From Methylobacterium sp. Leaf118 (GTDB lineage Bacteria; Pseudomonadota; Alphaproteobacteria; Rhizobiales; Beijerinckiaceae), in contig NZ_CAKLBV010000049.1 of NCBI RefSeq assembly GCF_920984675.1, forward strand, positions 1-34,821: a stretch of 34,821 nucleotides of DNA, written 5' to 3'. Shown piece by piece: positions 6,935-14,758 of this stretch (the stretch's first letter is position 1; the number at the start of each line of letters is the position of its first letter). Below the pieces are notes generated by a model that did no database searches, was not told the DNA's origin, and saw only the letters and a list, made by a program, of their open reading frames with translations. Position numbers and translations under genes: made by a program.

Positions 6935-8146
6935 ATGTCCCGGGCGTCCACGCTTCCCGAACCGTCGATCCGCACGACGCCCGCCCGCCGATGGATCGCG
7001 ACCGGCGCGATCGGGGCCGCGCTCGTCGCGGGCGGCACCTGGACCACCACCGCCCTGCTCGGCCTTCCCAATCCCGTCACCCTCGCGGCCCTGGCCGTCC
7101 TCGAGCCGTCGGCGGTCGGTCCCTGGTTTGCGGGCCGCACCGTCCCGGCGCCCGCACAGGCCCGCGCCCTGCCCGCGAAGCCGCGCCGGATCCTCGAGCA
7201 GGTGCCCTGGAAGGGGCAGTCGGTCTCGCTCGCCACGATGCTGGCGGCGACGCACACCAACGCCTTCCTCGTGGTCCAGAACGATGGTCTGGCCCATGAA
7301 TGGTACCGGCCCGGAACCGGACCGGCGACGCTGTTCCCGTCCTGGTCGGTGGCGAAGTCGATCGTCTCGCTGCTGGTCGGATCAGCCATCGCGCGGGGCC
7401 GGCTCGCCGAGACCGACCGCGTCTCGGATCTTCTGCCCGAATTGCGGAACGCGGCGGTCTTCGGACAGATCAGCGTCCGCAATCTCCTCGACATGACGAG
7501 CGGGCTCGCCGTGCCGGAGAACTACGACCCGCGCCGCCCCCTCACCGGGACGGCCGGGATGTACCTGACGCGCGACATCACGGCCTTCGTTCGGGACCAT
7601 GCGCAGCTCGCCTTCAAGCCGGGCAGCGAGGGCCAGTACCGCAGCATCGACACCGAGGTGCTCGGTCTGATCCTGGCCCGGGTCGAGGGCAAGCCCCTGG
7701 CGGACCTCCTGTCGGAGCGGATCTGGAAGCCGATGGGCGCGCAGGCCGCCGCGACCTGGAACCTCGACCGGTCGGGGGGCGTCGAGAAGGCGTTCTGCTG
7801 CCTCAACGCGACGGCCCGGGATTTCGCCCGCTTCGGCCTCCTGGTGGCCGATCAGGGACGCGCGGGCCAGGCCCGCATCATCCCGACGCGCTGGATCGAG
7901 CGGATCGCGACCCCGGCCCGCCGCGTGGTCGACGGCTGGCAATACTCCGCCCAGTGGTGGCATGCCCCCGGCGGGGACGATGGCGACATCTCGGCGATCG
8001 GCGTCTACGGCCAGTACGTCTACGTGAACCGCGAGACGGGCACGGTCATCGTGAAGCTCAGCGATCACGGGGCCGAGCAGGACGAGGCCGAGACCCTCGC
8101 GGTCATGCAGGCGATCGCCGTCGATCTCAGGTCCCGGGCGCCCTGA
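6935..8146 (+). CDS. Beta-lactamase-family (SxxK) serine hydrolase, membrane-anchored
   Basis: A 403-residue protein with one N-terminal membrane anchor or uncleaved signal (about residues 20-45), placing the catalytic domain in the periplasm. The catalytic domain shows the SxxK motif 'SWSVAKS' (Ser138, Lys141) and a Tyr-centred second motif in 'GQYRSIDTEVLG' (Tyr235). This is the pattern of class C beta-lactamase-like esterases and 6-aminohexanoate-dimer hydrolases rather than a true antibiotic-resistance enzyme. 'LDMTSGLAVPENY' and 'QYSAQWWHAPGGD' are further family-like stretches. The start at 6935 is the ATG nearest the anchor; the frame is open further upstream. It converges on the HdeD-like gene with only 22 bases between stops. 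The natural substrate cannot be told from sequence. Confidence 0.88.
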   Translation: MSRASTLPEPSIRTTPARRWIATGAIGAALVAGGTWTTTALLGLPNPVTLAALAVLEPSAVGPWFAGRTVPAPAQARALPAKPRRILEQVPWKGQSVSLATMLAATHTNAFLVVQNDGLAHEWYRPGTGPATLFPSWSVAKSIVSLLVGSAIARGRLAETDRVSDLLPELRNAAVFGQISVRNLLDMTSGLAVPENYDPRRPLTGTAGMYLTRDITAFVRDHAQLAFKPGSEGQYRSIDTEVLGLILARVEGKPLADLLSERIWKPMGAQAAATWNLDRSGGVEKAFCCLNATARDFARFGLLVADQGRAGQARIIPTRWIERIATPARRVVDGWQYSAQWWHAPGGDDGDISAIGVYGQYVYVNRETGTVIVKLSDHGAEQDEAETLAVMQAIAVDLRSRAP

Positions 8147-8168
8147 CGGCGCCGCGGGACCGGCCCCC

Positions 8169-9587
8169 TCACGCCTCCGACGGCTCGACGCCGGGCGCCC
8201 GACGCCGCCGCACGATCCGCGACAGCCCGGCCCAGGAGCCGCCCGGCCCGTTGCGGACGCGCCGCCCTGCGCCCCCCGTCCAGGAGAAGCCCGGCACGGG
8301 GGCGGCGGGATCGAGCAGCGCGCCGAGGGCGCGGCTGTAGTCCAGCACCAGGCCCGGCGTCCACGTCGCGCTGGCCGCCCGGTTCCGCAGGAGCGCCGCA
8401 GCCCAGAACTCGGGGGTCGTCAGGGCCTTGGCGAGGCGCCGCCAGGGCCGACCGGCGCGGGCGAAGGCCCCGTCCACCGCCGCGTCGAGGGCGCGGGCCA
8501 CGGTGGTCGAGCAGTTGCGGCCGGTGAAGTTGTAGGTGGGGTCGCGGCGATAGGCGTCGCAGAACGTCCGGAGTTGGGTGGCGTCGATGCCGGTGATCGT
8601 GACGGCGACGGTCGCCTCGCACCAATCGTCCGCCTCGAAGGCGTAGGAGGGGAGGAAGCGGCCGGGCACGTCGTTCTCCGGACCGGCCCGCAGGGTGGCG
8701 CGCAGGTTGCCGGCGGATCGATCGATCTCCACCGCCGGATAATGGCTGAGATAGAGATCGTCGCCCTGCGCCAAGGCGGCGTGCCCCGTGGAGAACAGGC
8801 CGCGCGCGTTCACCGAGGCGACGTAGCGGCGGACGAGCCGCTGCCGGGCCGGCGTCGTGGCGTGCCCGGTGGGGGTCCAGACATAGACCGTCAGGCTGTC
8901 GGAGGCCGGCGCGGCGGCGGGCGATGAGACCGTGCTGGATCTCGCAGCCCCGCGCCGGACCAGCAGGCCGGCCAGCGCGAACCGCGCGCCGTTGAGGATC
9001 AGGAACATCCCCAGGCAGTAGCCCACGGTTCCGGCGTACCAGGTCGGCCAGGGCTGCAGATGGAACAGGCCGAACGCGACGCCCAGAGCCCCCAGGGCGA
9101 CCGACATCCGCCAGCCGGAGAACTTCAGCAGGTTCGCGATCACGATCCGGACCGCCCCGTCGACGAGGAAGACGGTGCCGAAGATCAGGGCGAGCAGGAA
9201 GGTGCTATGCCGCGTCGACGCCACGATCAGGACGGCCAGCAGCAAGAGGAGCCCTCCCTTGAGCAGGCGCAGCCGGCGGGCTGCGCCCGTGGCGGCGGTT
9301 CCGGCGACCAGCGAGGCCACGCCCTCGATCAGGAGCAGGAGGCCGAACCAGCGATCCGGCACGTGGAGCGCCCCGTCGAGGGAGTCGATCACCGTCAGGA
9401 TGCCGAGGCTCGCACAGAGGACGCCCGCCGCGAGAAGCAGGTGCCAGTGCCGCCGCACCTCCGCGCGCCCCACGAGCAGCAGCCAGAGGGGGGCGGGCCG
9501 CGCCTCTCCGAAGCTCCTCGCGCGACGGCCGGCGACGACCGGTCCGGAAAGCGGCGCGTCCAGTGTGGCGAGGGAGAGTTTGGACAT
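8169..9587 (-). CDS. HdeD-like membrane protein fused to a putative cysteine-hydrolase-like domain
   Basis: A 472-residue two-part protein starting at the ATG at 9585-9587. Residues about 45-212 form a six-helix HdeD/DUF308-like membrane domain, with repeats of the type 'FGLLLLIEGVASLV', 'FGTVFLVDGAVRIVI' and 'LGMFLILNGARFALAG'. After a Ser/Ala-rich linker (about 213-231) comes a soluble domain starting 'LTVYVWTPTGHAT'. It has 'STGHAALAQGDDLYLSHYP' (His269) and 'YNFTGRNCSTTVARALD' (Cys359). The His/Cys pair in these contexts resembles a papain-like or permuted NlpC-type hydrolase, which is my inference. HdeD proteins are linked to acid stress in enteric bacteria; the role here is unknown. Confidence 0.75.
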   Translation of the reverse strand: MSKLSLATLDAPLSGPVVAGRRARSFGEARPAPLWLLLVGRAEVRRHWHLLLAAGVLCASLGILTVIDSLDGALHVPDRWFGLLLLIEGVASLVAGTAATGAARRLRLLKGGLLLLLAVLIVASTRHSTFLLALIFGTVFLVDGAVRIVIANLLKFSGWRMSVALGALGVAFGLFHLQPWPTWYAGTVGYCLGMFLILNGARFALAGLLVRRGAARSSTVSSPAAAPASDSLTVYVWTPTGHATTPARQRLVRRYVASVNARGLFSTGHAALAQGDDLYLSHYPAVEIDRSAGNLRATLRAGPENDVPGRFLPSYAFEADDWCEATVAVTITGIDATQLRTFCDAYRRDPTYNFTGRNCSTTVARALDAAVDGAFARAGRPWRRLAKALTTPEFWAAALLRNRAASATWTPGLVLDYSRALGALLDPAAPVPGFSWTGGAGRRVRNGPGGSWAGLSRIVRRRRAPGVEPSEA

Positions 9588-9894
9588 GACCGGGCGTTTC
9601 CGAAAGACGACGCGGAGGGCCGAACCATTCCGCACGGGCATGATGATTGACTTAACGGGGAACCACGGCCGTCCCCTGCATCGGAACAGGGGGCGAATGC
9701 GACAAACCGTGGATTGTGGGGAGCACGGCGTGGAATCGCACCGGCGCCGCGGGATCGGGACAATTTGAGCGAACCGGTACAGGCGTCGTTTCGGCGGCGA
9801 TCGCAGGCTCGTGGACGTGACCAACGAGGCCGATCTGCTCATGACCACGACGTCCGCTGCCATGCATTGTGTCCACGCCCGTGACGGCGCCGGG
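9588..9894. other. Divergent intergenic region
   Basis: About 307 bases between the divergent HdeD-fusion gene and the lipoprotein gene. It holds a short inverted repeat (9673-9678 with 9687-9692, 8-base loop). I see no convincing -35/-10 pair. Part of it could be coding if the lipoprotein starts earlier (GTG at 9811 or ATG at 9841). Confidence 0.5.
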
Positions 9895-10332
9895 ATGGGA
9901 TCCCGGTCCGGCGGGGACAGCGCCGCGCCCGTCGCGCGCTCGGAAAGCGACCGTCTCGCCGGCATCGTTCGGCTCGGCTTGATCGCCGGCTGCACGCTCG
10001 CGCTCACGGCCTGCGTCACCCCGCAGGAGCGGCGGGCGATGGATCAGCGGCAATGCGCCGAGTTCGGGTTCGGGGCGGGCACCGACGGCCTTGCCGAATG
10101 CATGATGGGCCTCAGCCAGCAGCGCACCCAGATCGAGGCCGAGCGCAGCCTGCAGCTTCAGGCCCAGCTTGCCGAACAGAACCGCCGACGCGAGGCGCAG
10201 CACGATCTCTTCAAGGTGCTCAGCCTCCAGCGCAGCGGCGACAGGGCGTTTCCCGTCTGCGGGGCCTCCTCAGACGGTGGCATGGATCGCAGGACCATGA
10301 CCTGGTACGGCCCGAATTGCCGGAGCCGCTGA
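9895..10332 (+). CDS. Small lipoprotein of unknown function
   Basis: A 145-residue protein from the ATG at 9895. A hydrophobic stretch 'GIVRLGLIAGCTLALTAC' ends in the lipobox LTAC, so Cys40 should be lipidated after signal peptidase II cleavage. In-frame starts at 9841 (ATG) and 9811 (GTG) would give unusually long signal n-regions, so I prefer the shortest, but the start is uncertain. The mature part has a Gln/Glu/Arg-rich helix (around 'QQRTQIEAERSLQLQAQLAE', likely coiled coil) and ends with a Cys-containing tail 'WYGPNCRSR'. No known family is recognised. The next gene follows after 16 bases and may be co-transcribed. Confidence 0.65.
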   Translation: MGSRSGGDSAAPVARSESDRLAGIVRLGLIAGCTLALTACVTPQERRAMDQRQCAEFGFGAGTDGLAECMMGLSQQRTQIEAERSLQLQAQLAEQNRRREAQHDLFKVLSLQRSGDRAFPVCGASSDGGMDRRTMTWYGPNCRSR

Positions 10333-10348
10333 TCGGGGGGGCTCGGCG

Positions 10349-10585
10349 ATGTCCGACCCAATCGGTCCCGGTCCGCGGCATCCGAGCCGCCTCGTCTTCG
10401 TCGCCACCGCGGCCATCGCGGCCACGGTCGGGCTCGTCACAGGCGATATCCGCGTCTTCATCCTGGCGGGTCTCGGCGCCGTGGTCCTGCTCTGCGCGGT
10501 CTACGCGCTCCTCAGGCGCCGTTTCGGGTGGCGACCGCTCCGCGTCGACGAACTCGTCAACCTCGTCGGCATCCTGCATCCGTGA
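10349..10585 (+). CDS. Small inner-membrane protein of unknown function
   Basis: A 78-residue protein with a GGGGGG ribosome-binding site 7 bases before the ATG. It has two predicted membrane helices (about 14-32 'RLVFVATAAIAATVGLVTG' and 34-53 'VFILAGLGAVVLLCAVY'), then a basic turn 'LLRRRFGWRP' and a short soluble tail. It lies 16 bases after the lipoprotein stop, so the two are probably one transcript. No family recognised. Confidence 0.7.
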   Translation: MSDPIGPGPRHPSRLVFVATAAIAATVGLVTGDIRVFILAGLGAVVLLCAVYALLRRRFGWRPLRVDELVNLVGILHP

Positions 10586-10756
10586 CGCGATCGGATGCTG
10601 GATCCGATCCGGCGCCGCGCGGGGTCGGGGCGGCTCGCCGCCCGAGATCGCCGCGCCCTCAGGTCACGAACGGCCCGCCCGCACCGCGCGGGCCGTGCTC
10701 GCGCGCCGAGAGCAACGATCCCGCCAGGGCACCGGCCGGCAGGGTCGACCGCAGCG

Positions 10757-10783
10757 GTGCTCATGCAGAAGTGCTCATGCAGA
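10757..10783. repeat. Tandem 13-base direct repeat
   Basis: The 13-mer GTGCTCATGCAGA occurs at 10757-10769 and again at 10771-10783, a 14-base period, upstream of the outer membrane protein promoter region. It may be a paired activator site or a small duplication. Confidence 0.6.
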
Positions 10784-10811
10784 CAAGTACAGGGAGTGGC
10801 CGTTCGGGCTG

Positions 10812-10827
10812 TTAAGCCACCATTAAC
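10812..10827 (+). promoter_or_regulatory. CtrA-type box (TTAA-N7-TTAAC)
   Basis: TTAA at 10812-10815, seven bases, then TTAAC at 10823-10827. This is an exact match to the full CtrA consensus known from Caulobacter and other alphaproteobacteria. It lies about 45 bases before the GTG start of the outer membrane protein gene, in a locally AT-rich stretch. Confidence 0.6.
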
Positions 10828-10872
10828 CAAACCAAGCCATTTAAGACAACGTAAGGTGTTTTGGGGGCTTCG

Positions 10873-11685
10873 GTGAGAACGCCAGCTGTCGCGCTTGCGA
10901 CTTTGTTAACCTTTTCTTCTTGCGCGATCGCGGCCGACCTGCCGTTCCGCGGGGACGTTCTTCGGCCCTCGCTTCCCGCCGTCGATCCGGTCGTGCCCGA
11001 ATGGACGGGCGCCTATTTCGGCGTCAATGTCGGGGCCGCCGCGGGCGGCGCGTTCCATGCCACGACCGCCGTGCCCAAGAGCGGCATCGACGCCGAGGCG
11101 AGCCTGGGCGGTTTCACCGTCGGCGGCACGATCGGTTACAATCACCAGTTCGCGCCCGGCGGTGGCGTGGTGATCGGCTTCGAGGCGGACGGAGGCTACG
11201 CGTCCTTCGTGGCGCAAGCGGGCGCGTCGGCTCCCGGCCTCGGGTTCGACGCGAAGGGGGGCCTCAACAGCGAGCCCTATGTCACAACCGTGCGCGGCCG
11301 CGTCGGCTACGCCTTCGGACCGATCCTGGTCTATGCCACCGGCGGCTGGGGCGCCTCGTCGATCGGGGCCAGCGGCAGCGCCACCGTGCCCGGCATCAGC
11401 CTGCCCAAGGAGGCGCAGAACCTCCCCGACTCGGTCAAGCGGCACTTCCCCTTCGGCGGGTATTCCGGTTCGTCCAGCAGTTCCGTCCCGATCGACGGCT
11501 ACGTCGTCGGCGGAGGCGTCGAGTACGCGATCAATCCGAGCTGGTCGGTCAAGTCCGAATACCTCTATGCCGATCTGAGCCGGACCGGTACCGTGCGGAT
11601 CGGCGGCGTCACGCAGAAGGTCGAGGTCGGCTACGACGTGCATCAGGTCAGGGTCGGCCTCAATCATCGCCTGACCTGGTTCTGA
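10873..11685 (+). CDS. Outer membrane beta-barrel protein (Omp25/Omp31-like)
   Basis: A 270-residue protein. I prefer the GTG at 10873, with GGGGG 5 bases upstream, over the TTG at 10861. It begins with a signal peptide ('RTPAVALATLLTFSSCAIAA', cut before Asp-Leu-Pro). The mature protein contains 'WTGAYFGVNVGAAAGG', 'GFTVGGTIGYNHQF', 'TVRGRVGYAFGPILVYATGG' and 'VGGGVEYAINPSWSVKSEYLY', the alternating strands of the alphaproteobacterial surface-antigen/porin family. It ends in a terminal Phe ('VGLNHRLTWF'), the usual signal for beta-barrel assembly. A CtrA-type box lies just upstream, suggesting cell-cycle control. A 40-residue polar insert around 'SGYSGSS' style Ser/Gly repeats is probably an exposed loop. 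Confidence 0.9.
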   Translation: MRTPAVALATLLTFSSCAIAADLPFRGDVLRPSLPAVDPVVPEWTGAYFGVNVGAAAGGAFHATTAVPKSGIDAEASLGGFTVGGTIGYNHQFAPGGGVVIGFEADGGYASFVAQAGASAPGLGFDAKGGLNSEPYVTTVRGRVGYAFGPILVYATGGWGASSIGASGSATVPGISLPKEAQNLPDSVKRHFPFGGYSGSSSSSVPIDGYVVGGGVEYAINPSWSVKSEYLYADLSRTGTVRIGGVTQKVEVGYDVHQVRVGLNHRLTWF

Positions 11686-11791
11686 TCCGTCTCGGGGGGC
11701 GGGCCGATCCCGCCTCCCGCTCGGACGGCCTCGGCAGGCGATCCAGCGCGCGCGTTTGACAAGGCGGCCCGCCCCCGCCCATCCCCCGGGC

Positions 11792-13048
11792 ATGACCGCT
11801 CCCGGCCCGCACCCTCTCTGGCGTCCCTACACCCAGATGAAGAGCGCCGCCCCGCCGCTCGAGGCGGTGGCGACGCAGGGCGCGCGCATCACCCTCGCCG
11901 ACGGGCGCACGCTGATCGACGGCATCGCCTCGTGGTGGACGGCGGTGCACGGCTACAACCATCCCCACATCGCCGAGGCCGTCGCGGCGCAACTCGCGCG
12001 CATGCCGCATGTGATGTTCGGCGGGCTCACCCACGCCCCGGCCGAGCGCCTGGGCGCGCGGCTCGCCGCCCTGCTGCCGGGCACGCTGAACCACGTCTTC
12101 TTCACCGATTCCGGCTCGGTCGCCGTCGAGGTGGCGCTGAAGATGGCGGTGCAGATGTGGCTCAACCGCGGGGAGACCGGCCGCACCCGCATCCTCGCCT
12201 TCCGCGGCGGCTACCATGGCGACACCCTGGGCGCGATGTCGGCCTGCGATCCCGAGGAGGGGATGCACCGCCGCTTCGGCGCCTACCTGCCGGCCCAGCT
12301 CTTCTCGGACTTGCCGCGCACGCCCGCGCAGGCGGCGGCCCTCGACGCGGCCCTCGCCCGACACCGGCACGAACTCGCCGCGGTGATCGTCGAGCCCCTG
12401 GTGCAGGGGGCGGGCGGCATGCTCACCCATCCGCCGGAAGTGCTCGCCACCGTGGCGCGGCTCGCCCGCCGTCACGGCCTGCCGCTCATCGCCGACGAGA
12501 TCTTCACGGGGTTCGGCCGCACGGGCACGATGTTCGCCTGCGCGCAGGCCGGGATCGTGCCCGACATCCTCTGCCTGTCGAAGGCGTTGACCGGCGGCAC
12601 GATGGCGCTCGCCGCGACCGTCGCGACCACGGAGGTGTTCTCCGCCTTCTGGTCCGACGATCCGGCCGCCGCCCTGATGCACGGGCCGACCTTCATGGCC
12701 AACCCGCTCGCCTGCGCGGCGGCCAATGCGAGCCTCGACCTGTTCGAGATCGAACCGCGGCTGGCGCAGGCCCGGGCGATCGCCGGGCGGCTCGAGGCCG
12801 GCCTGCGCCCGCTGGCCCGTCTGCCGGGCGTGGCCGCGGTGCGCGTGCTCGGCGCCATCGGCGCGGTGCAGTTCGCGAGCCCCCCCGATCTCGCCGGGCT
12901 GAAGAGCCGGCTGCTCGCCCGGGGCGTCTGGGTGCGCCCGTTCGGCGCCATCGTCTACCTGACGCCCGCCCTGACGATTTCCGAGGACGAGCTCGACCGG
13001 CTCCTCGACGCGGTCGCCGCGACGGTGGCCGAAACCGCCAAGGGTTGA
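11792..13048 (+). CDS. bioA: Adenosylmethionine-8-amino-7-oxononanoate aminotransferase
   Basis: A 418-residue PLP enzyme making 7,8-diaminopelargonic acid in biotin synthesis, with S-adenosylmethionine as amino donor. The ATG at 11792 gives the usual start just before 'LWRPYTQMK', the substrate-binding motif with the BioA-specific Tyr. Other marks are 'SWWTAVHGYNHP', 'DSGSVAVEVALKMA', 'FRGGYHGDTLGAMS', Asp235 in 'IADEIFTGFGRTG', the PLP lysine Lys264 in 'LCLSKALTGGTMA' and 'HGPTFMANPLACAAA'. A TTG at 11756 is an unlikely longer start. No other bio genes are adjacent, so it stands apart from any bioBFD cluster in this window. A strong hairpin follows the stop. Confidence 0.95.
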   Translation: MTAPGPHPLWRPYTQMKSAAPPLEAVATQGARITLADGRTLIDGIASWWTAVHGYNHPHIAEAVAAQLARMPHVMFGGLTHAPAERLGARLAALLPGTLNHVFFTDSGSVAVEVALKMAVQMWLNRGETGRTRILAFRGGYHGDTLGAMSACDPEEGMHRRFGAYLPAQLFSDLPRTPAQAAALDAALARHRHELAAVIVEPLVQGAGGMLTHPPEVLATVARLARRHGLPLIADEIFTGFGRTGTMFACAQAGIVPDILCLSKALTGGTMALAATVATTEVFSAFWSDDPAAALMHGPTFMANPLACAAANASLDLFEIEPRLAQARAIAGRLEAGLRPLARLPGVAAVRVLGAIGAVQFASPPDLAGLKSRLLARGVWVRPFGAIVYLTPALTISEDELDRLLDAVAATVAETAKG

Positions 13049-13062
13049 CCCCGCACGGCCTG

Positions 13063-13097
13063 CGAGAGGACCCTGCAACCCGCGGCAGGGTTTCTCG
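13063..13097 (+). terminator. Hairpin terminator after bioA
   Basis: Seven perfect pairs (13070-13076 with 13085-13091, 8-base loop) extended outward by 13063-13067 with 13093-13097 past a small bulge. The right arm is T-rich, consistent with intrinsic termination. Confidence 0.7.
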
Positions 13098-13204
13098 TTG
13101 GATCAACGCGGCGGCGCGAGGGTTGCTTCGTTGGAACCGGGCAAGTCCGCGAACAACTTGACGCGAAAATCTTGGGTCGTTCGAGGCAAGCGGGGAGAAC
13201 CGAG

Positions 13205-13615
13205 GTGGCGAGCCAGACCGAGACGACGAATCCGCAAGCGACTGCGCAGGACAACCGCCCCGTCATCCTCATCGTCGAGGACGAGGCGCTGACCATCATG
13301 GATCTCGGCGACGTGCTGGAGGATGGCGGCTACGAAACCGTCCAGTGCGCCTCCGCCGAGCGCGCGCTCTCCATTCTCCAGGCCCGTCCCGACATTTGCG
13401 GCCTCGTGACCGATGTCGAGCTGTCGGGCCGCGTCAACGGCTTCGAGCTGGCGAATTCCGTGGCGCAGGCCCGGCCCGAACTGCCGATCCTGATCGTCTC
13501 CGGCCGCGCCGCCCCCGATCCCGAGCGGATGCCGGCGGGCGCCCAGTTCATCGCCCGCCCCTGCGCGGGCGAGGACATCCTGGCCCGGCTCAAGGGAATC
13601 ATGCCGCATTGCTGA
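13205..13615 (+). CDS. Stand-alone response-regulator receiver protein
   Basis: A 136-residue single-domain receiver with no output domain. The GTG at 13205 is preceded by GGGGAG at a good distance; a TTG at 13172 is less likely. It shows the acidic pair in 'ILIVEDEALT', the phosphate-accepting Asp70 in 'GLVTDVELSG' and Ser99 in 'LIVSGRA'. The lysine normally found in the 'KP' motif is replaced by Arg118 ('FIARPCAG'). The N-terminal 15 residues are polar and variable. No sensor kinase is adjacent, so it is probably an orphan phosphorelay or adaptor-type receiver. A hairpin sits right after the stop. Confidence 0.9.
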   Translation: MASQTETTNPQATAQDNRPVILIVEDEALTIMDLGDVLEDGGYETVQCASAERALSILQARPDICGLVTDVELSGRVNGFELANSVAQARPELPILIVSGRAAPDPERMPAGAQFIARPCAGEDILARLKGIMPHC

Positions 13616-13985
13616 CGCTCCGGCGCGCCGCCGGCTCGGTGGCGCGCCGAACCTCCGTGCCAAGCATCGGACGGCCGCCAGATCTCCCGCATCGGCGCGG
13701 ATCGCGGCGGTGGCCGTCCGCGGACCGACGGCGCCGAGCGCGCGAGGGTCGAGGCCGCGGGGCGCGCGACGCCCCCCCTCCCCCGACGCGTTTCCGATCG
13801 AACTCCCTGCTCAGCGTCCGGAAACCCTCCCATGGGGGCCGTGCCTTTCCCCTCGGAAGCTAGGAGGCAATCCCGCCGGACCGCGCGACTGTCATCGAAG
13901 TTTCATGGTGAGACTGCAGATGCTGCCGCGGGCCGGCACGGCGCGGTGTTCCGGCTCACGCTGCCTCCGCGAGGGAATCCAGATC
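13616..13985. other. 370-base gap before the MarR gene
   Basis: Apart from the hairpin at 13621-13649 I see no gene or clear promoter. The MarR frame is open back to 13710, but this stretch lacks family-like sequence. Confidence 0.5.
13621..13649 (+). terminator. Hairpin after the receiver gene
   Basis: Perfect 9-base arms CGGCGCGCC (13621-13629) and GGCGCGCCG (13641-13649) with an 11-base loop, starting six bases after the stop codon. No T-run follows. The hairpin after tctA has the same arms. Confidence 0.55.
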
Positions 13986-14654
13986 ATGTCGGCGACGGCA
14001 ACCGAGGCTCTCGCCGCGGCCGAACCCCTCCGCAAAGCCGGCGGCGCGGACAAGGCCGCCGAGAAGAACGGCAAAGGCGGCGGCAAGGCCGCCGAGAAGG
14101 CCGCCGAGAAATCCGCGAAGCGCCTGCGTCCCCCGGCGGCCAAGAGCGTGGGCTGGGCCCTCGTCCAGGCGGCGCGACTGCATCGCGCCCGGGTCGGTGA
14201 CCGGCTGGCCGCCCTCGATCTGTTCGCGGGCCAGGAGCAGGTGGTGCAGGCGCTGGCCGCCGCGGGCAGCATGACCATGGGCGACCTCGCCGCGACCCTG
14301 CGGGTGCGGCCTCCCACCGCCTCCAAGACGATCTCGCGGCTCGCCGCCCTCGGCTTCGTCGAGCGCCGCGCCGAGGCCGGCGACGGGCGCATCGTGCGGG
14401 TGCGCCTCACCGAAGCCGGTCTCGCCAAGGCGGCCGGGATCGAGCGGATCTGGGACGAGGTCGAGGCCGAGTTGCTCGAAGGCTTCGACAACAAGGAGCG
14501 GCGGCGTCTGCGCAAGCTCCTGCGCCGGGTCGCCCGCAATCTCGCCGAGGCCGCGGGCGTTTCGGGCCACGAGGCCGATCACGAGATGGATGGCGACGAG
14601 GACGAGGCCGACCTCCTCTCCGACGCGCCCGGCCCCGACGTCCCGCTTTCCTGA
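13986..14654 (+). CDS. MarR-family transcriptional regulator with charged tails
   Basis: A 222-residue protein from the ATG at 13986, with GAGGG 10 bases upstream. The middle (about 60-185) is a MarR winged helix: 'AGSMTMGDLAATLRVRPPTA' and 'SKTISRLAALGFVERR' form the recognition region, followed by the wing 'GDGRIVRVRLTEAGL'. The N-terminal 45 residues are rich in Lys and Ala ('KAAEKAAEKSAKR'), resembling histone H1-type DNA-binding tails. The C-terminal 30 residues are strongly acidic ('EMDGDEDEADLL'). Neither tail is usual for MarR proteins. Target genes are unknown. Possible targets include its own promoter or the dyad before tctC, but nothing in the sequence proves this. Confidence 0.9.
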   Translation: MSATATEALAAAEPLRKAGGADKAAEKNGKGGGKAAEKAAEKSAKRLRPPAAKSVGWALVQAARLHRARVGDRLAALDLFAGQEQVVQALAAAGSMTMGDLAATLRVRPPTASKTISRLAALGFVERRAEAGDGRIVRVRLTEAGLAKAAGIERIWDEVEAELLEGFDNKERRRLRKLLRRVARNLAEAAGVSGHEADHEMDGDEDEADLLSDAPGPDVPLS

Positions 14655-14758
14655 CGCTCAAGCGTCCGGAGGGTCACGCCTCCCGACGCTGAGGTTGCGT
14701 GACGCCGGTGCCGTAGCCAGCGGGCGGACGCGCTCACGCGAGCGTCCGCCCCCCGCGA

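Noticed and set aside
6935..8146. Antibiotic-resistance class C beta-lactamase
   Set aside because: The SVAK and Tyr motifs fit the wider esterase/6-aminohexanoate hydrolase group. Nothing marks it as a true cephalosporinase.
10757..10783. CRISPR-like repeat
   Set aside because: Only two copies at a 14-base period with a one-base gap; no spacers and no cas genes.
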